Shown here piece after piece: positions 44,968 through 52,705 of a stretch of DNA of 64,000 nt (position 1 is the stretch's first letter; the number at the start of each line of letters is the position of its first letter). The notes beneath the pieces were generated by a model. It was given only the letters and a program-made list of their open reading frames with translations, did no database searches and was not told the origin of the DNA. The position numbers and the translations under genes are program-made. This DNA comes from an uncultured Holophagaceae bacterium (GTDB taxonomy: Bacteria; Acidobacteriota; Holophagae; Holophagales; Holophagaceae): the NCBI GenBank assembly GCA_903913215.1, contig CAIWKE010000027.1:62001-126000 (forward strand), given 5' to 3'.

Positions 44968-45450
44968 ATGAAGTATTTTGCCTTCGTTTGTGTCCTATCG
45001 GTAGCATTTTTGACTACCATTTCATGCAAATACCCAAACCATCTGCCTAATGAAATTTCTAATAAATTTGTTAAAGGGAAGAATCTAGATAAGGTTTGGT
45101 CCGACCCATCATTCCGTGGCAGGTTTGAATATCGCGTTAATGTGAAATGGCATAATTCAAAAGAGGCAATGGAATACCAGGATTTTGTCAAAAACAAACT
45201 ATATATAATTGAAAACCCCGGTTCATCAAATGAACTAGTGCTATATATTCGACTAGACAAAAGTCCTTTAATGGTTGGGCTTGCAACACCCGGGGTATTT
45301 ATTGATGGGATTATATATAATAAGGACAGACGGATTATAGCTGCCTTTACCAACGAAAGATTAACCGTAATACCAAGCTCTACAAATTTGAAAAATGCGA
45401 TTGAGGATTCTTTGAAATTTATACACTTAGAATTCAATGCTAATCAATAA
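44968..45450 (+). CDS. Putative lipoprotein, AT-rich gene
   Basis: A 160-aa protein with a lipoprotein signal (FVCVLSVAFLTTISC, lipobox ending in Cys 20). The mature part has YRVNVKWHNSKEAMEYQDF and IIYNKDRRIIAAF. GGAGG lies just before the ATG. The gene shares the low GC content and operon of the exported-protein gene just upstream (8-nt gap). No named family. The 277 nt up to the IS remnant hold nothing I can identify. Confidence 0.55.
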   Translation: MKYFAFVCVLSVAFLTTISCKYPNHLPNEISNKFVKGKNLDKVWSDPSFRGRFEYRVNVKWHNSKEAMEYQDFVKNKLYIIENPGSSNELVLYIRLDKSPLMVGLATPGVFIDGIIYNKDRRIIAAFTNERLTVIPSSTNLKNAIEDSLKFIHLEFNANQ

Positions 45451-45727
45451 TAAATTCAATAAAATAAATCGATCGATTTTACTGAAATGGCGGGGACAAC
45501 GCACTGGTGGGCAAATCGACAATTTAGATATCACCAATACTAATTAAAAACTGTTTAATTGGTTAGTTGGTGCCGAAGTATTCAATTGACCCAAGTCAAT
45601 GGTGGTAAAAGGCTATTGTAACTTATTACAAATTCTTAAATTAAAACCACTTGGATGGTCCAATGATTAACTGTCCCTCCTTCATATCCACGAGGAGTAT
45701 GGCAAAAGCCTGCTCAGTCTTAATTAG

Positions 45728-46913
45728 TCGGCCCTGAAAAACCCCGTTCTGGCGATTAGGCAGCCATGATGGCCTGCTGAAGGCACGCTTCGATCTGGAG
45801 CAAGGCGATGAGGCCCTCGATGGCCTTCCTGGGCTCGCCCATAAGAAGGCGCAAAAGGGCCCTGAGGTGGGCCAGGATCTTCCTCATGTTGTGGCCCGCA
45901 CCGCTGAGGATGACGTTCTGGGCGTCTCCGACCACTCCCTTGAGGAAGTTCCGTCCGAGGAGTCCGTCTGATTTCATGTGGCCCAGTTCTGGTTCGATGG
46001 CGGCTCGTCGTCGTAGGTCTCGCTTGAGCATTTTGCTGAGCCTTCGGGTGCCGCTGATGAGGACCATGCTTCGGCCAGGATCAACGCCGTGGCCCTTGTA
46101 TCCCTTGTCCACGAAGGTCGTGGCTGGCATTCGGCCGGTGAGTTGCTCGACCTGCTCCAGTTGACGCTCGAGCGTGTGGCCGTCGTAGGGGTTCTCTGGG
46201 CAACTCATGGCGCCCACCACGAAGCCCTCCCCGTGCGTCACCGCGAGGCTCGCCTTCACGCCGAATTCGTAGGGCTTGTGCGCCTTGCCCTTGGCGATGC
46301 ATTCGACCTCGGGCGCGTGCAGGCTGTAGACCTTGCCCTTGGTCGTGCGGTTCTGCGTGAGGACCAGATGGGACAGGATCAACGTGCCCTTGTGTTTCTG
46401 AAAGCCCGCGTCGTCGATCTTCCGCTCCACATCCCGCATCACCCGGCCCGCCATGGTCTTCAGGCTCTTCAGAACCTTCCTGGCTCGCTTGAACTGCTTG
46501 GCTTTCGCGTGGCCGCCGTGCTTGCGGAAGCCCCAGTTCATGAGGTTCCGATAGCTCTGCCGCAGCTTGATGCCTTCGGCACCGGCGATTCTAAGCATTG
46601 CCGCGTGGACCTTCCGATACAGGCGGGCATCGGTCGGATGCTGAACGGCCTTCGGCTGTACCGTGGTGTCCACGATGACCTTCTCGAAGCTACGCTCCGT
46701 GATCGTCCCCGTGGCTTTCCCGGCTGTGATCGTCGCTTCCAGAAGTTTCTCCACGCCCTTCTCGCCAATGCGCCTCCGCCAGCGCGTCATCTGCGAGGGG
46801 TGGATCGGGAAGTTGTGTTGGAACATCACCTCGCCGCAGAAGTGCTGCCAGTAAGGGTTCTCGACCCACCCCTTCTCCACGTCCTCATCCGAGAGGGCGT
46901 AGGTGTGCTTGAG
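45728..46913 (-). mobile_element. Truncated second copy of the IS5-type element
   Basis: The left end (GTCGGCCCTGAAAAACC) and about 1.18 kb match the element at 6957-8457, but the copy stops after GTGCTTGAG at about 46913. The right 270 bp, with the transposase N-terminus and the other terminal repeat, are missing. The copy differs at many positions from the first, so the two are not a very recent duplication. Confidence 0.8.
45756..46913 (-). pseudogene. IS5-type transposase lacking N-terminus
   Basis: The minus-strand frame is open over 374 codons from 46880 and includes the DDE core (VIVDTTVQPKAVQHPTD) and an intact CPENPYDG where the first copy has a stop. The N-terminal domain (about 75 residues) is lost at the junction with a foreign gene fragment. 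The protein would be non-functional without its DNA-binding N-terminus. Confidence 0.8.
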
Positions 46914-47225
46914 GAGATCTGCTCCAACCGCAGCTCGGCCTGCGTGGTCAACTCGTCGGATTCATCCGTTCCACCATCCACATAGAACCTCACCGCCGTA
47001 TTTGGATTCGACCTGGGCGGCCACCAGGATGAACTCCTTACCTGCCTCGCGGTGCTGGAGGCAGACGGGCTCCAGCCTGCTGCACAGGTCCCGAATGAGC
47101 TGGTTCCAGCCGGGGCCGCTGACCCAGTGCCCCGACCTTCCGGGGTGGGAGTTCGACGTGACTTCCCAGGATCGATGTCGCTGGATGGCTGCGCCATTAA
47201 GCACCACACCCGTTTCCTTTCTCAT
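46914..47225 (-). pseudogene. Interrupted gene fragment abutting IS remnant
   Basis: On the minus strand from ATG 47225 the reading gives GHWVSGPGWNQLIRDLCSRL and FILVAAQVESKYGG. After a frameshift near 47005 it continues as VRFYVDGGTDESDELTTQAE before running into the IS. The pattern (GW..LI..LC..L, then hhQhK.KYG.hRFYVDG) resembles a small conserved protein often seen in prophage-like DNA. It has lost its 3' end to the IS rearrangement and carries a one-base frameshift. Confidence 0.55.
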
Positions 47226-47335
47226 TGTTTGTCGCGTTCTTTTCTATGCGTGATGACAGGGTGTATAACAAAACTGGACAATCATTGCGTGCGCAAATGA
47301 TCCATAATTAGGGCGGATGCGAATCGGGAGAGCGC

Positions 47336-47932
47336 GTGGAGGAAAAGAAACCAGCCGAGGAAGTGAAGCCAGTCGAGGAAGAAGCTAGCCCTGGATATGA
47401 GAGCCCTCAATACCGGATCTATCGGGAGGACTCGACAACTCTGGACGCCCAGAAGCTGGAAGTTTTCAAGATGTACAACGGCTTCCTGATCACCATGTCC
47501 ACGGCGATCCCCGGAGGATCATTGCTCGCGCTCAAGGAGTTCGAGGACATTCGATACCACTGGATTCTCGTTGTTTCGTGGGCGTTTTTCGCCATCACGA
47601 TCATCACTTCATTCCTTGAGCTGTATTTCAGCCAGCGAGCCTACGAGCGCCAGGTCGAGATTTCGGGCATGCAGTTCATGTCTCAGGACTACACCACCCA
47701 GCATGTGAATTGCTATTCATCCGCCTGCCGCTTTCTGCTGAAAACCACGACCACTGCGTTCATCTGCTCACTTCTGAGCATTGTTGTTTTCTTTTCCATC
47801 AATTTCTTTTTCATGAGACCTGCCAATGTCCGAAAAGAAGCCAAACCAGCCGCCAGCGGAGAGGCCAATCCAGAAAAGCATCCCGTCGGGGCATTTGGTT
47901 CATCCGAAAAGCCCGGTAAGCAACTCCAGTAG
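47336..47932 (+). CDS. Small multi-TM membrane protein
   Basis: A 198-aa protein starting at GTG 47336 with GGGAG upstream. The acidic/Lys-rich N-terminus (EEKKPAEEVKPVEEE) is cytosolic-looking. Hydrophobic segments include ILVVSWAFFAITIITSFLEL and AFICSLLSIVVFFSINFFF, with a weaker one at FLITMSTAIPGGSLLAL. Its 3' end overlaps a small peptide gene (47826-48002) in another frame. The layout of two or three TM segments with a charged tail resembles small membrane effectors, but no family is assigned. Confidence 0.6.
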   Translation: MEEKKPAEEVKPVEEEASPGYESPQYRIYREDSTTLDAQKLEVFKMYNGFLITMSTAIPGGSLLALKEFEDIRYHWILVVSWAFFAITIITSFLELYFSQRAYERQVEISGMQFMSQDYTTQHVNCYSSACRFLLKTTTTAFICSLLSIVVFFSINFFFMRPANVRKEAKPAASGEANPEKHPVGAFGSSEKPGKQLQ

Positions 47933-48002
47933 CAATCAGATTGCTCAAAACAATGTCCCCAAGGGGCAGACTGTGCATCCGATCCCGTCCGGAAAGAAGT
48001 AG
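47826..48002 (+). CDS. Small basic Pro-rich peptide, paralogue 1
   Basis: A 58-aa ORF overlapping the last 107 nt of the membrane protein gene. It begins MSEKKPNQPP and ends VPKGQTVHPIPSGKK. The motif P-S/K-G-x-x-V-H-P occurs twice (IPSGHLVHP and VPKGQTVHP). The next ORF (48041) is a clear paralogue with the same start, motif pair and Lys-rich end. Both ATGs are preceded by GAGAC about 9 nt upstream. Two related tandem ORFs argue that they are genuine genes. Function unknown. Confidence 0.6.
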   Translation: MSEKKPNQPPAERPIQKSIPSGHLVHPKSPVSNSSSNQIAQNNVPKGQTVHPIPSGKK

Positions 48003-48040
48003 AACTTAGGCCTCCATTCCCTTTCCAGTGAGACGCACCC

Positions 48041-48208
48041 ATGTCTGAAAAGAAGCCAAGCCAACCCCTAGGAAAGCCGCAACAACAGAGAAATACGCCG
48101 TCGGGTGGAGGCGTGCACCCAACCAGTCAGGGCCCTAGAAGCAACCACACGGCGAACGTTCCCAAGAACCAGACGGTTCATCCCGTTCCACCGTCAAAGA
48201 AGAAGTGA
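48041..48208 (+). CDS. Small basic Pro-rich peptide, paralogue 2
   Basis: A 55-aa ORF beginning MSEKKPSQP and ending VPKNQTVHPVPPSKKK, a paralogue of the ORF at 47826-48002. The twin motifs are TPSGGGVHP and VPKNQTVHP. A pair of terminator hairpins follows directly, so this is the last gene of the plus-strand unit headed by the membrane protein. No enzyme or membrane signal is visible. Confidence 0.65.
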   Translation: MSEKKPSQPLGKPQQQRNTPSGGGVHPTSQGPRSNHTANVPKNQTVHPVPPSKKK

Positions 48209-48215
48209 AATACCC

Positions 48216-48295
48216 ACTGCCGGAGTTCGGGAGAAGACCCTCCCGCTTTCCGGCAGTTTTAGAGAAGGGGCCTCGGCCCCTTCTCTGTGTTTTTC
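48216..48295 (+). terminator. Two consecutive rho-independent terminators
   Basis: First hairpin ACTGCCGGA / TCCGGCAGT (48216-48257) followed by TTTT. Second hairpin AGAGAAGGGGCC-TC-GGCCCCTTCTCT (48261-48286) followed by GTGTTTTTCCC. Both point to strong termination of the small-peptide operon. Confidence 0.8.
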
Positions 48296-48313
48296 CCCCT
48301 GCCGTGTGTCCCA

Positions 48314-48349
48314 GTCATGAGCCCCCCCACCAGCCGGGGGGCTCATGAC
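48314..48349. repeat. Perfect 14-bp inverted repeat
   Basis: GTCATGAGCCCCCC (48314-48327) and GGGGGGCTCATGAC (48336-48349) with an 8-nt spacer, 36 nt from the end of the convergent minus-strand gene. No T-tract on either side. Confidence 0.75.
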
Positions 48350-48384
48350 CGGGCGCGAGCGAGGTGCCTGATCTCTGCGGTCTT

Positions 48385-49116
48385 TCAGGGCTTGGATGGG
48401 GCTTGTGCTTCCACGGATGCCCCGTGTTCCGGGAGCGTACCAGGTGCTTTTTCTGGCGCGATCCCGGAGGGGCGGGCGGAGGTGTTCGCTCCACTGGTGG
48501 TCTTTTCACGCGTCCGTTTCAGAAGGTTCTGTGTCCGGCCGATCAGCTTCGCCTCGCTGGCATTGCCCACGGCCACGAGGAGCAACAGGAGGCCCACGGC
48601 GATGCGGAACGGGAGGCCCGAAAGGTGGAAGGGCGGGATGAAGATCAGGCCGAAGGCGGGAACAGCGCTGATGAGGTAGAAGAAGAAGTCCCAACGGCGC
48701 CGGGTTTCGAGCTTCGCATCGGTCCAGTCTCCCCGGGGTAGGAACGATTTCTCTGAGGCGGAGTAGGCCACGAATTTCGAGCATGCTCCGTATTCCAGAA
48801 CGTTGAGATACAAATCCATGGCGTGATTTTGTAGGAGCGCCAGGATCTCGTCGCTCTCCGGGAGGTAGGCTATGGCGCCGCCAAAGGCCGCATGGAATTT
48901 GGCCTGGACTGCGAGCGGATGAGCCTTTTCCTGGCCATCCTTTGAGCTGGTCAACGCATCGATGAGCTCGGACAGGTGCTTGCGTCGGAGCAGACGGTTC
49001 AGGCCAAGATCTGACACGTTCTTGGGGGCTACGAAAAACGCGGTGATCGCAGCACCGATGACAGCGGCTAAGGCGGTGAGGATTTTCACCGTGGGATCGA
49101 GGTTGGAAAGGTCCAT
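48385..49116 (-). CDS. Membrane protein, unknown
   Basis: A 243-aa protein with an N-terminal TM segment (ILTALAAVIGAAITAFFVAP) and two more near 165-205 (FFFYLISAVPAFGLIFI; AVGLLLLLVAVGNA). Between them is a soluble helical region (RRKHLSELIDALTSSKD; ALLQNHAMDLYLNVLEYG). The tail is polar and Pro/Ala-rich. AAGGAG lies 6 nt before ATG 49116. It converges on the small-peptide operon. No family recognised. Confidence 0.6.
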   Translation of the reverse strand: MDLSNLDPTVKILTALAAVIGAAITAFFVAPKNVSDLGLNRLLRRKHLSELIDALTSSKDGQEKAHPLAVQAKFHAAFGGAIAYLPESDEILALLQNHAMDLYLNVLEYGACSKFVAYSASEKSFLPRGDWTDAKLETRRRWDFFFYLISAVPAFGLIFIPPFHLSGLPFRIAVGLLLLLVAVGNASEAKLIGRTQNLLKRTREKTTSGANTSARPSGIAPEKAPGTLPEHGASVEAQAPSKP

Positions 49117-49201
49117 GAGGACTCCTTAGAAAGGCCAAGACTAAGCGGAGAAGATTTTTTCTCCGGGGTGCGTGGCAATCTTTTTTTCGGCATCACGATG
49201 G

Positions 49202-49259
49202 CGGGCCAGGAGGGAAACAAGGGCGCACTTGTGCGTCCGTCAATTTCCCTCCTGGCCCG
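49202..49259. repeat. Two-tier hairpin: 16-bp outer stem with inner stem
   Basis: Outer arms CGGGCCAGGAGGGAAA (49202-49217) and TTTCCCTCCTGGCCCG (49244-49259) are perfect complements. The 26-nt loop contains an inner CGCAC-TT-GTGCG hairpin (49224-49235). It lies in the 396-nt gap between a minus-strand membrane gene start (49116) and a minus-strand nuclease gene end (49513), which otherwise holds nothing convincing. It may be a terminator of the nuclease gene or a structured RNA/DNA element. Confidence 0.75.
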
Positions 49260-49512
49260 TGTGTGGGGAGGATTATGGGGTGATGTGGAGCCTAGAACCA
49301 TTTCCCGGAGGGAAGTGGCGGAGGGTGCTTCTTTTCTTGCAACCATTCACCGCAGAAGACTAACGGGAAGCTGTGTCTACCGCCGATTCCAGCGGAGATG
49401 CCCGATGGCCCTGAACTGGTTCAACCTGAGGTCTAAGACGGATCCCTCATCCTTCGGATCTTCAGCAAAGTACAAGAAGGCAGAATCGAACAACGCTGAG
49501 ACCCTCGCGGGT

Positions 49513-50475
49513 TCAGGTTCCCGGCATGAAGTAAGGATTCTTGTCCGCAAGGGCTGCGGTCACCTTGGCCCGCAGCCAATCCCGCACATCACCCTGACGC
49601 TCAAGTAGATCGACGATCTCCTTCAGTTGGCAGAGCATCACGATGGCCCCGCCAATCAACCCATCTCGGCAGGATACCACCGCGGCCGGCGTGAATTCCG
49701 TGTGGGAGATGAAGATCCCCCTGGCCTGACCTCCCCGCTGGTAGACCCGGACCAGGTGCTGTGAGACCTCCCCGGGGCCAAGTGGCTTGTTCCACCACTT
49801 CATCTCGACCAGGTAGAAGTGGCCGTCCAGTTCCACCAGTCCATCGATCTGCTCGATGACCCCCTCCTCACAAGCCCCGTTGACGGTGAAGGCTTCGCGG
49901 ACCTGTAATCCATCGAGCTGGAACAGGGCGTTCAGTACACCCTCAAGCAGCTTGCCGCGCTTGTGGGCATCGGTCTGGCCGAACAGCGCGAATAGATCCT
50001 GTTTGATTCGATCCCGGCGGCTGCGCTTTTCCTGCTGCTCGGCGGCCCGCGCATCCTGCTCTGCGATCCTCTTGGCGCGTTCCGCGTCCCTGTCCAGGGT
50101 GATCCGGGTGACGCTGTCCTTCACGTTTACCATTTCCCTGATGTGGGAAACCAGGCCCCGTGCCGCGAGTTCGTCGTTCGGCCAACAGACACTGAAATCC
50201 GAGAAGTCCACGACACGACGCAGGATCTCGCGCCGTTCGCCAAGGGTGCGCTCGCCCCTCTCATTAAGAAGGGTCAGGACCGATCTGGTTACGTTGTATT
50301 TGTTGAAGGATTCCTTGTCGGTCTTCAGAAGGTTCTGAAACAACAACATATCCGTCCGGCTGACGCCGGCACCCTGGAAGAACGTCAGGAGGTCCTGCTT
50401 GGACCGGCAGAGCTTCGGGATCGCCTCGATCAGGCGATTCATCAGTTCCGGTGGGTAGTGGAAAGCGATGTCCAT
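49513..50475 (-). CDS. Mrr-type restriction-endonuclease-fold protein
   Basis: A 320-aa protein. The N-terminal 130 residues are helical and winged-helix-like (LLTFFQGAGVSRTDMLLFQ; TRSVLTLLNERGERTLGERR). A charged helical linker (RAKRIAEQDARAAEQQEKR) follows. The C-terminal Mrr-like nuclease has GKLLEGVLNALFQLDGL, EQIDGLVELD and FYLVEMKWW (the Asp and Glu-x-Lys catalytic pattern), and ARGIFISHTEF. Such enzymes cut modified or foreign DNA. The start at 50475 has no strong ribosome site. It is solitary, with no methyltransferase next to it. Confidence 0.8.
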   Translation of the reverse strand: MDIAFHYPPELMNRLIEAIPKLCRSKQDLLTFFQGAGVSRTDMLLFQNLLKTDKESFNKYNVTRSVLTLLNERGERTLGERREILRRVVDFSDFSVCWPNDELAARGLVSHIREMVNVKDSVTRITLDRDAERAKRIAEQDARAAEQQEKRSRRDRIKQDLFALFGQTDAHKRGKLLEGVLNALFQLDGLQVREAFTVNGACEEGVIEQIDGLVELDGHFYLVEMKWWNKPLGPGEVSQHLVRVYQRGGQARGIFISHTEFTPAAVVSCRDGLIGGAIVMLCQLKEIVDLLERQGDVRDWLRAKVTAALADKNPYFMPGT

Positions 50476-50818
50476 CAGGCAGATCCGTTAGGCTCAATGA
50501 GGAGCGTAACATCGGTCTCCACTCATAGGGCCAATGTCCAGGCCCTGGCATGGAATGGCTTACGTCCCTGCTTGGCCCATCATGGGTTCGGTGTGAACGT
50601 CAGGGGCTCCGGAACGCAAATTACTCAACTTGAATCAGTTAACACGCCTGCCTGCGGATCGGTGAAGAAGGGCCTGACCATCCGGTTCAACCGGCTGTCA
50701 CATAGAACCTGTTTGTCGATCAGGTCGGGTTCATCGCCTTCATCGAATCTTTATGCCGCCGCTATCCGAGGAAATCTAAGACCATCCACCCATCCTTCGA
50801 ATTTTCAGGGAAGAACAG
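50476..50818. other. Intergenic, nothing recognised
   Basis: 343 nt upstream of the nuclease gene, presumably containing its promoter. No ORF or repeat is convincing. Confidence 0.35.
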
Positions 50819-50864
50819 CAAGAGGACCGGCCGGGCCGATGTCGCTGGCCTGACCGGTCTCTTG
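50819..50864 (-). terminator. Hairpin downstream of 47-aa gene
   Basis: CAAGAGGACCGG and CCGGTCTCTTG pair with one bulged base. On the minus strand the hairpin is followed by TGCTGTTCTTCC. It lies 15 nt after the stop of the small gene at 50879-51022. Confidence 0.5.
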
Positions 50865-50878
50865 TGTCCCGCACGCGC

Positions 50879-51022
50879 TTAGGCGATGCGAACCCAGACC
50901 GACCTGGGCCAACCGTCACGCATCCGGCGCACTTCCCCCGAACGGGGATTGCAGCGGGTTCGCGTTTCGATGATCACCCAGGTGCCGGGCTGGTCTGGTT
51001 TCTTTTTTCGTCGGTAGGCCAT
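50879..51022 (-). CDS. 47-aa basic small protein
   Basis: Begins MAYRRKKKPDQPGTW and continues VIIETRTRCNPRSG, ending WPRSVWVRIA. Calculated by eye it is strongly basic, with one Cys. GGGAGGTGG lies directly upstream at good spacing and a terminator-like hairpin follows, so this is a well-formed gene unit although very short. It may bind nucleic acid. No family recognised. Confidence 0.55.
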   Translation of the reverse strand: MAYRRKKKPDQPGTWVIIETRTRCNPRSGEVRRMRDGWPRSVWVRIA

Positions 51023-51135
51023 GGGCCACCTCCCTGAGAAGAGAAGACTTGCAGTCCTTCTGCGGGAGGCCCATAATGAAACCGCTGTTGTGGTTTCGTT
51101 GCGGGTCTTTCCTTTCCTCCCGCCGAAGCGTTTTT

Positions 51136-51170
51136 GAGGCGGCCACCTATTCGAACTAGGTGGCCGCCTC
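51136..51170. repeat. Perfect 14-bp inverted repeat
   Basis: GAGGCGGCCACCTA and TAGGTGGCCGCCTC with a TTCGAAC loop, 36 nt downstream of the minus-strand gene ending at 51206. It probably stops transcription but has no clear T-tract on that strand. Confidence 0.7.
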
Positions 51171-51205
51171 TCCCTTTCGGGAAGCTGTCGGGTTTCCGCT
51201 GCGTA

Positions 51206-51766
51206 TCACATGTTGTCCTCCCGAGGCCATTCGATTAGCCCCCACCTGCCGTTCTTTCCACGCAGCGCGAACTTCAGAGGTCTGGATTGCAAAACCCTGT
51301 AAAGGGTCCACCTGACTTCATGAGGGGTCGGATTCGCCAAATACGGGAACCCAGTCCACCCACCGGCTCGCAGTTCAACCTCCAGTTCACCCGAAGTCAT
51401 GGGGTGCCCTGCGCGTCTCAAGGCTTCCTCCGCCAATCTCGCCGTTGCCTTGTTTGTTTCGCGTGGGCTGCGCAGCGGAGACCCTGCCGCCTCGTCAGAC
51501 CGAGGGGTTTGAAGATCGACCGGATTCGCCTTCGCGGGAAGCCCCGAAGCGATCACGGCGGGTGAGTCCAGCACCATGGAAAGGGACAATGGCTCCCATG
51601 CCTCCATGGCGGTCCCCGCAAATATGTCAGGGAAAGCGTCCCTAAGCTTTGTCATGGCCTCCTGGCGCTTCGACCAAGTTGGATACCTGGCCAGGGCGCC
51701 GCGAATCAACGCGTCATCCGCAAGGAATTCCGTGACCATGTCCAGCTTCGTCGCATCTTCGCTCAT
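51206..51766 (-). CDS. Protein with C-terminal HARE/winged-helix-like domain
   Basis: A 186-aa protein. Residues about 1-75 are helical (MVTEFLADDALIRGALARY; KLRDAFPDIFAG). After a polar linker the C-terminal 80 residues (ATARLAEEALRRAGHPMTSG; EVRWTLYRVLQSRPLKFAL; NGRWGLIEW) resemble a HARE-HTH winged helix, a fold seen in restriction and chromatin-associated proteins. GGGAGGG lies upstream of the ATG. It may be a DNA-binding adapter or regulator of nearby defence genes. Confidence 0.55.
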   Translation of the reverse strand: MSEDATKLDMVTEFLADDALIRGALARYPTWSKRQEAMTKLRDAFPDIFAGTAMEAWEPLSLSMVLDSPAVIASGLPAKANPVDLQTPRSDEAAGSPLRSPRETNKATARLAEEALRRAGHPMTSGELEVELRAGGWTGFPYLANPTPHEVRWTLYRVLQSRPLKFALRGKNGRWGLIEWPREDNM

Positions 51767-52119
51767 TCACCCTCCCGCATCACAACAGAGAGGGTCTCAC
51801 ATCTTGATTCATCATTCCATAGAAAATTGAATATTTTTCAAGGGGTACTCATGTATATAGATAGGTGTAAATATGTAAATAAACACAAGAGCCGGTTATC
51901 AGATAAGCTAATTGCACAGTCCATGAAGTTCCGACTACCGCGAAGTGCCTGATGTTCATTGAATATATAAAAATTCTACAAAATTGATGGATTTTACATC
52001 ACAAAGCGCTTTATTGGGTCCGGCCATTTGTTCATCCATCAATAACAATGAGAACGGAAAGTCCCCACCCAGGCCGACACCACCGGGGTCATAGATGCGG
52101 GCTACCCAGGCATCAAGCT
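51767..52119. other. AT-rich intergenic region
   Basis: 353 nt rich in A/T with no supported gene. It likely includes the promoter of the winged-helix gene. Confidence 0.4.
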
Positions 52120-52578
52120 TTAGGTGTTGGGTGGAACTTCAGGACATAACCGGAGGCTCTCCCACCCCCTGCCTGTCTTCCGGGTGTGGTGCGCGTAGGG
52201 TCCCACCTGGGCACATTCGTTGTGTCCGGTGCGGAACTGCCTCCCGCAGCATTCGGCCTTGTAGTTGCTGATGACCAGCGATTGGCAGCACACTGGGCAC
52301 AGTACGGTGGTCCCGGGCCAGTAGGTGAACTTCAGGTAGGTGTTGCCCTTGGTGTCGTCATACAAAAATCAGGCACCCTTGTTTGGCCACCAGTATGCCT
52401 CGGGCCACCCATGCGAATACTTGTTCAAGGACACTTCAACCAACGAGCAAGTGGTGTCCTTGATTCTGGACCCAGGATCCCCGCTAACCCACCAAGTTTC
52501 CAGAGCCGAGGTCAGTGCTTCATTAACTTCCGGGGAATGCGCCCGTTTCCCGTCCCGAAACGAGCGCCGAAGGGGCAT
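52120..52578 (-). pseudogene. Zinc-motif protein interrupted by TGA
   Basis: In one minus-strand frame, ATG 52578 begins a 69-codon segment (MPLRRSFRDGKRAHS; VSLNKYSHGWPEAYWWPNKG) ending at TGA (52369-52371). The same frame continues without break as FLYDDTKGNTYLKFTYWPG and a zinc-like CPVCCQSLVIS...ECCGRQF motif, to 52120. A single TGG-to-TGA change would explain it. Nearby sequence gives no sign of a selenocysteine insertion element. Confidence 0.6.
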
Positions 52579-52705
52579 AGGTCTTCTCGGCGGTATCAAT
52601 CCGGTCTATGGATCGGTGGGCAACATTTGCAGAATGACTAGACAAGCCTGTAACATCCGCCTGTGACAATTGGCTAATTTGAACCCCCTTTTCAATGGTG
52701 GCAAT

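Noticed and set aside
46089-46985. 298-codon plus-strand frame
   Set aside because: Antisense to the IS5-type transposase; the same shadow is seen over the other IS copy.
49202-49259. Integron attC site
   Set aside because: The hairpin lacks the RYYYAAC/GTTRRRY core sites and no integron integrase is present.
52369-52371. TGA as selenocysteine codon
   Set aside because: The sequence following the TGA gives no convincing stem-loop of the insertion-element type, and the site reads naturally as Trp.
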